From contig PBEC01000018.1 of NCBI GenBank assembly GCA_002717515.1, forward strand, positions 364,563 to 428,562: a DNA stretch of 64,000 nt, read 5' to 3'. Positions 58,658 through 64,000 of this stretch are shown here, piece after piece. Both the position numbers and the translations under genes were made by a program. This DNA is from Flavobacteriales bacterium. Lineage in GTDB: Bacteria; Bacteroidota; Bacteroidia; Flavobacteriales_C; GCA-002722245. The first letter of the stretch is position 1, and each line of letters starts with the position of its first letter. Below the pieces are notes generated by a model. That model did not search any database. It was not told the origin of the DNA and saw only the letters and a list, made by a program, of their open reading frames with translations.

Positions 58658-58875
58658 TTTTGACGTAATTTTTAAATTCAACGTATATTTCAGATGGGTT
58701 GGTTAAATTAATATCAAATCGTTTAAAAGTTTTAATAATCCATTAATTTACCTTGTTTACGGTATTCTTTGTGATGAGATAAACCAATCGGTCAAGAGCA
58801 GTTTTTGAATAAAATCAAACGTGTTTTATACCCAAAAAAAGGTACTGCATTTGCTGTTAATTTTCTACATCTTTG

Positions 58876-58892
58876 TTTAGAATTATTCTAAA
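58876..58892 (+). promoter_or_regulatory. Fur/PerR-like operator upstream of fumC
   Basis: TTTAGAATTATTCTAAA is a perfect 8-1-8 inverted repeat; its core fits the 7-1-7 PerR/Fur pattern TTAnAATnATTnTAA. It lies 11 bases before the fumC ATG and directly after CATCTTTG (58868-58875), one mismatch from a -7 box, which is where a bound repressor would block transcription start. Confidence 0.6.
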
Positions 58893-58903
58893 TAAGGATA
58901 AAA

Positions 58904-60328
58904 ATGGAAGAATTATTAGAAAGACCAGGTTTATATAGAATCGAAAAAGATACTATGGGTGAAGTGAGTGTTCCAGCAAAAAAGTATTGGGGAGCTCAAA
59001 CTCAGCGATCAATTACAAATTTTCAAATAGGGGAGTCAGGAAGTATGCCTTTAGAGGTTATACATGCCTTTGGGTATTTAAAGAAAGCTGCTGCTATTAC
59101 TAATAATGAGTTGGGTGTATTGGAAGATAAAAAAAGTCAATTGATTCAAGTTGCATGTGAAGATATAGTTAACGGAAGTCTTGATCAACATTTTCCACTG
59201 GTTGTCTGGCAAACCGGATCAGGAACCCAAACAAATATGAATGTTAATGAAGTTATTGCAAACAGATGTCATGAATTGCTCGGAAATGACTTAACTCAGG
59301 AAGATAAATTGGTGCATCCAAATGACGATGTGAACAAATCTCAATCCTCAAACGATACTTTTCCGACAGCAATGCATATAGCTGCGTATTTAAAGCTTGT
59401 TCATAAGGTAATACCAAGTATTAAATTGCTAAAAGAATCCCTGAGTTCAAAAGCAGAACAAATGATGAAAGTTGTTAAAATTGGCAGGACGCATTGGATG
59501 GATGCTACACCTCTTACCTTAGGACAGGAATTTTCGGGGTATGTTGCGCAGTTGGAGTATGGGTTAAACGCTTTAAAATCGACATTAACTCATTTAAGCC
59601 ATTTGGCATTGGGTGGAACAGCAGTTGGAACAGGATTGAACGCTCCAAATGGATATGATAAGAAAGTAGCTGAGCATATAGCTGATTTAACAGGTCAGCC
59701 TTTTCAAACTGCTCCGAATAAATTTGAGTCTTTAGCTGCTCATGACGCAATAGTCGAGTCTCATAATGCATTAAAGCAACTTGCGGTTAGCATTAATAAA
59801 ATTGCTAATGATATTAGATTGTTAGCCTCAGGTCCAAGATCAGGAATAGGTGAGATTATAATACCTTCAAATGAGCCAGGGTCTTCTATTATGCCAGGTA
59901 AAGTGAATCCAACTCAAATTGAAGCTATAACTATGGTTTGTGCCAGAGTTTTAGGTAATGATACAACCATTTCCTTTGCGGGTGCTAATGGACATTTTGA
60001 ATTGAATGTTTATAAACCGGTTATGATTCATGCGTTTTTGGAATCTGCAAATTTGCTGGCCGATGCCGCTCAATCTTTTACAAAAAATTGTATTGTAGGT
60101 ATCGAACCAAATAAAAAGAAGATCGATGCGCATTTAAATAATTCGTTAATGCTCGTTACTGCGCTTAATGTTCATATAGGATACGATAAAGCTGCAAAAA
60201 TTGCTAAGAAAGCATATCAGGAGAACAAGACTTTAAAAGAAGCAGCATTGGAATTGGGGTATTTAACACCCTCACAATTTGATAAATGGGTCATTCCAAT
60301 GAATATGGTAAGTTCAATGAAAAATTAA
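58904..60328 (+). CDS. fumC: Fumarate hydratase class II
   Basis: Iron-independent, oxygen-stable fumarase. 474 residues with the superfamily signature [11 protein letters not shown] near residue 325, the [11 protein letters not shown] segment and [12 protein letters not shown]. It duplicates the reaction of the class I enzyme at 21.6-23.2 kb. In E. coli FumC takes over when iron or superoxide disables FumA; the Fur/PerR-like palindrome just before this gene suggests a similar switch. A small gene follows 3 bases after the stop. Confidence 0.95.
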   Translation: MEELLERPGLYRIEKDTMGEVSVPAKKYWGAQTQRSITNFQIGESGSMPLEVIHAFGYLKKAAAITNNELGVLEDKKSQLIQVACEDIVNGSLDQHFPLVVWQTGSGTQTNMNVNEVIANRCHELLGNDLTQEDKLVHPNDDVNKSQSSNDTFPTAMHIAAYLKLVHKVIPSIKLLKESLSSKAEQMMKVVKIGRTHWMDATPLTLGQEFSGYVAQLEYGLNALKSTLTHLSHLALGGTAVGTGLNAPNGYDKKVAEHIADLTGQPFQTAPNKFESLAAHDAIVESHNALKQLAVSINKIANDIRLLASGPRSGIGEIIIPSNEPGSSIMPGKVNPTQIEAITMVCARVLGNDTTISFAGANGHFELNVYKPVMIHAFLESANLLADAAQSFTKNCIVGIEPNKKKIDAHLNNSLMLVTALNVHIGYDKAAKIAKKAYQENKTLKEAALELGYLTPSQFDKWVIPMNMVSSMKN

Positions 60329-60331
60329 GTT

Positions 60332-60562
60332 ATGGCCTTAGCATTTAAAAGAGTAGATATAAGAGGTTTGTCATCGAAACTTGCAACAGAAAAACTAGTG
60401 AGTTCATTAAATAATCGTAAAAAAGATGAGCCTCTTTGGTTGATAGATGATAAAGAACCACTTGATTGTTATGAATATTTAATTCAAGAAAACTACTTGT
60501 TTGAGACTTTTATAATGTCGTCGAGAGAATACAGAGTTTTTGTGGGTTGGAGCTATAATTAA
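60332..60562 (+). CDS. Small protein, possibly DUF2249/TusA-like
   Basis: 76 residues, 3 bases after fumC and so probably co-transcribed. It starts M-A-L-A-F-K-R-V-D-I-R-G-L-S and has W-L-I-D-D-K-E-P-L-D-C-Y-E-Y-L in the middle; the D-x-R-x-L start and D-x-x-P-L turn recall DUF2249/TusA-fold proteins. The match is weak and the TusA Cys-Pro is absent. No signal peptide or membrane segment. Confidence 0.5.
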   Translation: MALAFKRVDIRGLSSKLATEKLVSSLNNRKKDEPLWLIDDKEPLDCYEYLIQENYLFETFIMSSREYRVFVGWSYN

Positions 60563-60622
60563 AATACCATTTTAATCGGTATGGTATGAGGTGTTTTACG
60601 TCCATATCATTTGTTTGTGATT

Positions 60623-60654
60623 TTCAAGGTGGTGGCAGCCACCTTGAATTTTTT
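60623..60654 (+). terminator. Terminator of the fumC unit
   Basis: Perfect 10-bp stem TTCAAGGTGG/CCACCTTGAA with a 6-base loop TGGCAG, then six T. Confidence 0.88.
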
Positions 60655-60745
60655 AAATTGCCTTCCTGGGGTTCCTTCTGAACTTTGTCGCTAATTTATA
60701 CAGTTCAGGAATTCCCTCTCAATTAGATAAATCGGTAATTTTCCT

Positions 60746-60772
60746 AACCATCCCATCCGGGGTGGTTTTTTT
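60746..60772 (+). terminator. Second terminator-like hairpin
   Basis: AACCATCCC pairs with GGGGTGGTT (one wobble) around ATCC, followed by a T-run. No gene lies between it and the previous terminator. Confidence 0.75.
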
Positions 60773-60833
60773 AATGTTATAAAATCGATACAATGTTTAA
60801 GAAATGACACAATACAATACCTAAAAAAAGCGA

Positions 60834-60864
60834 TTGGTTAAAATGGTTTGAGTTGTTAATTTTG
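60834..60864 (+). promoter_or_regulatory. Consensus promoter of the putative small RNA
   Basis: TTG at 60834-60836, 20-base spacer, TAATTTTG at 60857-60864. Transcription would begin near 60871. Confidence 0.65.
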
Positions 60865-60870
60865 AAGAGT

Positions 60871-60978
60871 ATCAAGCAAAAGTCAAAGTGTTTGTTTTAA
60901 TTGATATTTATTCATTAGAGTACTTGTCAATAATGTAGGTAAATTAAGGGAAGGGGCACGTTAGTGCTCCTTTTTTGT
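60871..60978 (+). ncRNA. Putative small RNA of about 105 bases
   Basis: Bounded by a consensus promoter and a terminator, with no usable open frame inside (the only ATG is followed at once by TAG). The 5' part is A/T-rich and unstructured, the 3' end is the terminator hairpin, as in many base-pairing small RNAs. It does not resemble tmRNA, SRP RNA or RNase P. The ends are estimates. Confidence 0.5.
60953..60978 (+). terminator. Terminator of the putative small RNA
   Basis: GGGGCAC with GTGCTCC (6 of 7 pairs plus a wobble) around GTTA, then six T. It is also 57 bases before the ChaN-like gene. Confidence 0.8.
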
Positions 60979-61034
60979 TTTTTATTTATCATTTCATAAT
61001 TTCTGAGTTAAATTTATTTTAAAAACAGAGGTCG

Positions 61035-61889
61035 ATGCAAAAATTGGTTTTTTTTATTTTCTCTATTGTTCTTGTTTTTTCCTTCAAAAACGATAAACCA
61101 GCCTATATTATTTATAATTCTAAGGGAAAAAAAGTATCGTTTTTCAAGATGAAAAAAGAGCTAAAGAATAAAGAATTAATATTCTTTGGAGAGATTCACA
61201 ATAATCCAATCGCTCATTGGCTTCAGTTGGAATTAACACAGGAGTTAGGAAAATCCAAAGATTTAATTTTGGGAGCAGAAATGTTTGAATCCGATAATCA
61301 AAAGGGTTTAAATTTATACCTCAATGACTCCATAGATTCAAAAGGTCTTGATACAGTTGTTCGTTTATGGAGCAATTACAAAACCGATTACAAGCCTCTT
61401 GTCGATTATGCTAAACGAAACAAATTACCTTTTATAGCGACTAATATTCCAAGAAGGTTTGCGTCAATGGTATACAAAAAGGGTGGATTTGAAGTGCTGG
61501 ATTCGTTATCTGCAGATGAAAAATTATGGGTAGCTCCATTGCCCTTTCCTTTTGATTCAGAAATTCCCGGTTATAAAGCTATGTTAAACATGTTTCCCGG
61601 TCATGGAGGGCCGGAAATTGTAAAGGCTCAAGCTTCGAAAGATGCAACTATGGCTCATTTTATACTTCAAAATATAGAATCTAATCACATTTTTCTTCAT
61701 TACAACGGTTCATACCACAGTAATAATTATGAGGGTATTTTGTGGTATGTAAAACAACAAAATCCGAAAATTAAATGTGGAACAATATCAACAGTTATTC
61801 AGGAAGATGTTGGTAAAATCGATAAAGAGAATATAGGTTTAGCCGATTTTATTATTGTGGTTGATAAGGACATGACAACAACATATTGA
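61035..61889 (+). CDS. ChaN-like heme-binding uptake protein (Tiki superfamily)
   Basis: A 284-residue exported protein with signal peptide (M-Q-K-L-V-F-F-I-F-S-I-V-L-V-F-S) but no lipobox Cys. The ChaN family binds heme at the outer membrane of Campylobacter, and the wider Tiki fold includes metalloproteases. Family blocks: F-F-G-E-I-H-N-N-P near residue 52, G-A-E-M-F-E, N-I-P-R-R-F-A-S and the C-terminal H-Y-N-G-S-Y-H-S. The two G-E-x-H and H-x-x-x-x-x-H segments carry candidate heme or metal ligands. Sits 2.3 kb from hmuT, separated by fumC. Confidence 0.78.
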   Translation: MQKLVFFIFSIVLVFSFKNDKPAYIIYNSKGKKVSFFKMKKELKNKELIFFGEIHNNPIAHWLQLELTQELGKSKDLILGAEMFESDNQKGLNLYLNDSIDSKGLDTVVRLWSNYKTDYKPLVDYAKRNKLPFIATNIPRRFASMVYKKGGFEVLDSLSADEKLWVAPLPFPFDSEIPGYKAMLNMFPGHGGPEIVKAQASKDATMAHFILQNIESNHIFLHYNGSYHSNNYEGILWYVKQQNPKIKCGTISTVIQEDVGKIDKENIGLADFIIVVDKDMTTTY

Positions 61890-61916
61890 ATCGAACAAAA
61901 AACGGTTGCGTGAAAA

Positions 61917-64000
61917 TTACCTTAAAAGGGTAACGGTTCCTGTTCGCTCTTCGTTCTTTCTTCCTCCATATTGAGTTACGTAATTATAGGATATTCTATA
62001 AACATAAACATCGTTTGTTTGCATTTCATTCTCATAGATTCCGTTCCATCCTTCGTTAATATTATTTGTTGTGAAAACTACACGATTCCAGCGATTATAA
62101 ACTGTAAATTGATATTTTTCAATCGTACCGTGATAAACCGGTTTAAAAACATCATTTAATCCATCATTGTTTGGTGTAAATGAGTTAGGTATATAAAGGT
62201 TACCCGGACAATAATCTTCAACTGTAAAAGAATGTCTCGAACTGCAGCTTTCATTCGATACAGTGACAAAATAAGTTCCAGCTTCAGTTATTTCAACCTT
62301 GTTTGTTTCACCAAAATCGTCCCATTTAATCACCTCATTTTCTTCATCGTTCGTTAAAACATTTAAGTGGGTTGTTTGATATTCAAAACAATAAAAACCG
62401 ACTGAATTTACATCTTTTACTCGTGAGTCTGGAGTATCTATTTTGGTAACAAAAATCTGATGAGTGTCCAGGCAATTATTTCCTTCAATAATTCCTGAAT
62501 AAACACCCGATTCAAAAATGGTATGGTTTTCACTGTATTTGTTTTCCAACCAATACACATTATAATCTTCGAATCCAGGGTCAGGAGCAAGGTCAAGTCC
62601 ATTTCCCTCACAGAATGAGCGTGTTTTTTCTGAAAAGGGATCAGGTAATATTTCCTCAGATACATTTATTTCGTCCTTACCTAAGCAGCCTAAATCGTCA
62701 AAAACCTTAATTCTATAAAGGCCGGCTGAATTAATGGTAATATTATTTTCAGTTGAAGTTGTACTCCACACGATATCATATCCTTCTCCATAATTAGAGT
62801 ATAAAGTCAAATTCTCATTCTCGCAAATCAAAGTATCGTTACCCAAATCAACAACGGGCAATTCTCTGACATAAACTTCAATCGTATCATGATCTTTACA
62901 GCCAACTTCATCACTTACTTCAACACTATAAACTCCTGCATCATAAACTTTGATTTTGTGAAAGTTTTCTCCAGAATTCCATGTATAAATGTAGCCGGAA
63001 CTATTTGTGTTGAGAACAAGTTCAGCCCCTCTGCATATTGTCGTGTCGTTTCCTAAATCGATTTGTGGAATTTCATTAACGCTTAAATATAATGAATCAG
63101 AATTTACACAACCCAATCGACTTCGAACCGTAACACTGTAAATACCCTCTTGGGAGGTAACTATATTTTTTGTGCTGTCGCCGGTATTCCAAAAATATTG
63201 CAATGCCGAAGATTCCGCAATTATTGCGATAGTATCACCTTCACATATTGTTGTATCCTTATTGATATCCAAAGTTGGAATTTCATTAATTTTAAGATAT
63301 ACGGAATCACTGTTGCTGCAGCCATTTTCATCGACAACATCAACACTATATAAGTCCTCGTGTGAGACATTAATACTGGAAGCAGTTTCTCCTGTATTCC
63401 AAACAAAATCGTATTCAATATTATCAACCTTTAATACGATTGACTCTCCTTCACAAACAGCTGTATCGTTTCCAATATTTAAAGAAGGCAAATTGTGGAA
63501 AATGACATTTATCGTGTCGTTTTTTGAACAGCCAAAATCATCAGTGACAGAAACACTATAAGTTCCACTCGATGAGATTACCAAAGCATCTGTGGTTTCC
63601 AATGTGTTCCACAAGTGATTAAGTTCAAAATTTCCAGCACTTAAATTCAGGATTTCTCCATTACATAGAGAAGTGTCGTTTCCAAGATTCACGTACGGTA
63701 AGTTAATTAATGTAAGCTCTACCGAATCTGTCGAATAACAACCAAAATCATCAATGACCTTGACGCTGTATATACCGTTATCTGATGTTTTAATTTGACT
63801 TGTGGAGTCTCCGTTGTTCCATTCATGGATAAGTTCACCTAGTTGGGTATCGAATACTACTTCTTCACCGTCGCAAATTGAGGTATCCTCACCCAAATTT
63901 AAGTTGGGAAGTTCCTGTATGGTTAACTCCATGGAATCTCTACCTAAACACCCCTTTGAACTTTCAATTTCCAGGTGATAAATACCAGGATTTTTCACCT
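61917..64000 (-). CDS. T9SS type B (CHU_C) protein with tandem 70-residue repeats (5' partial)
   Basis: Reading frame open to the end of the window; 693 residues are visible and the N-terminus is missing. Six tandem repeats are followed by a degenerate seventh and a gliding-motility-associated C-terminal (CHU_C) domain of about 90 residues (Y-I-P-N-S-F-T-P-N-N-D-G-L-N-D-V-F, then Y-N-R-W-N-R-V-V-F). This domain is the type B T9SS export signal, found on very large adhesins. Each repeat has two Cys (positions 14 and 59), suggesting one disulfide per repeat. Confidence 0.85.
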   Translation of the reverse strand, partial: VKNPGIYHLEIESSKGCLGRDSMELTIQELPNLNLGEDTSICDGEEVVFDTQLGELIHEWNNGDSTSQIKTSDNGIYSVKVIDDFGCYSTDSVELTLINLPYVNLGNDTSLCNGEILNLSAGNFELNHLWNTLETTDALVISSSGTYSVSVTDDFGCSKNDTINVIFHNLPSLNIGNDTAVCEGESIVLKVDNIEYDFVWNTGETASSINVSHEDLYSVDVVDENGCSNSDSVYLKINEIPTLDINKDTTICEGDTIAIIAESSALQYFWNTGDSTKNIVTSQEGIYSVTVRSRLGCVNSDSLYLSVNEIPQIDLGNDTTICRGAELVLNTNSSGYIYTWNSGENFHKIKVYDAGVYSVEVSDEVGCKDHDTIEVYVRELPVVDLGNDTLICENENLTLYSNYGEGYDIVWSTTSTENNITINSAGLYRIKVFDDLGCLGKDEINVSEEILPDPFSEKTRSFCEGNGLDLAPDPGFEDYNVYWLENKYSENHTIFESGVYSGIIEGNNCLDTHQIFVTKIDTPDSRVKDVNSVGFYCFEYQTTHLNVLTNDEENEVIKWDDFGETNKVEITEAGTYFVTVSNESCSSRHSFTVEDYCPGNLYIPNSFTPNNDGLNDVFKPVYHGTIEKYQFTVYNRWNRVVFTTNNINEGWNGIYENEMQTNDVYVYRISYNYVTQYGGRKNEERTGTVTLLR
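62655..63914 (-). repeat. Six tandem 210-bp coding repeats
   Basis: Each repeat encodes exactly 70 residues with the frame x-L-P-x-x-x-L-G-N-D-T-x-x-C, then W-N-T-G-E, then G-x-Y-S-V-x-V-x-D-x-x-G-C. Protein identity between copies is moderate and the DNA has diverged, so they are old duplications rather than recently expanded copies. An incomplete copy lies upstream, at the window edge. Confidence 0.85.

Larger units (their letters stand above)
60563..61034. other. Gene-less region with hairpins and a probable small RNA
   Basis: No convincing reading frame on either strand. It holds an inverted repeat ATACCAT/ATGGTAT (60564-60587), three terminator-like hairpins (60623, 60746, 60953), an imperfect stem built on CTGAACT/AGTTCAG at about 60678-60711, and a consensus promoter at 60834-60864. 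The last part, to the ChaN-like start at 61035, is plain AT-rich DNA. Confidence 0.7.

Noticed and set aside
58658-58867. A second Fur/PerR-like box for hmuT in the hmuT-fumC interval
   Set aside because: I looked for TTAnAATnATTnTAA-like palindromes and TAnnTTTG boxes on the minus strand and found only partial matches, not enough to claim.
62655-63914. The regular 210-bp period as a CRISPR or recent repeat expansion
   Set aside because: The period is coding, with diverged DNA and no spacers; it is an old protein-domain array.

Overview
The window reads as a chromosomal segment of a marine-type Bacteroidota bacterium, most likely Flavobacteriia. This rests on AT-rich DNA, several type IX secretion (T9SS) C-terminal sorting domains, a gliding-type CHU_C protein, PorV-like and HmuY-like proteins, the monomeric isocitrate dehydrogenase, and many promoters of the Bacteroidota form TTG-N(17-23)-TAnnTTTG. 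No phage, insertion sequence, plasmid gene or CRISPR array is visible.

Layout. 0-10.7 kb: end of ilvC, a T9SS adhesin-like protein with an M16 peptidase, a lone CMP-sugar synthetase, an outer-membrane barrel, icd and a YHYH lipoprotein. 10.7-14.8 kb: leftward operon ArsC-like/EamA/yicC/gmk/nadD/SDR. 15-18 kb: T9SS protein, gamma-carbonic anhydrase and membrane protein, joined by overlapping stop/start codons. 18-21.4 kb: leftward pair of lipoproteins, CotH-kinase-like and GH16-like, under one consensus promoter. 21.5-23.7 kb: class I fumarase and tRNA-fMet/tRNA-Ser. 23.8-29.3 kb: era, der, a ThiE-like protein, a GGGP-synthase homologue, ahcY and a Rieske-like lipoprotein. 29.3-38.2 kb: a four-gene surface module (basic coiled coil, TonB receptor, giant T9SS protein, PorV/PorQ-like protein). 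38.2-49.4 kb: greA, HIT, ilvA, thioesterase, GT39, Lrp, gyrB, LytTR regulator, yaaA and pheT.

49.5-58.7 kb is the most coherent accessory system, a heme acquisition locus. Rightward it has a LuxR-type regulator with a degenerate receiver, a T9SS-secreted HmuY-like protein, a HmuR-like TonB receptor with FRAP/His/NPNL boxes, and a second HmuY-like protein as a lipoprotein. Leftward, converging on it, is hmuT-hmuU-hmuV-hemS. Heme would be captured outside, passed through the receptor, bound by HmuT, imported by HmuUV and handled by HemS.

58.8-64 kb: class II fumarase (fumC) behind a perfect Fur/PerR-like palindrome, a small protein, a 470-base gene-less stretch with three terminator hairpins and a likely small RNA, a ChaN-like heme-binding protein, and a T9SS type-B protein with exact 70-residue repeats that runs off the end. 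The class I/class II fumarase pair, the Fur/PerR-like site and the heme genes together suggest an iron- and oxidant-responsive neighbourhood.
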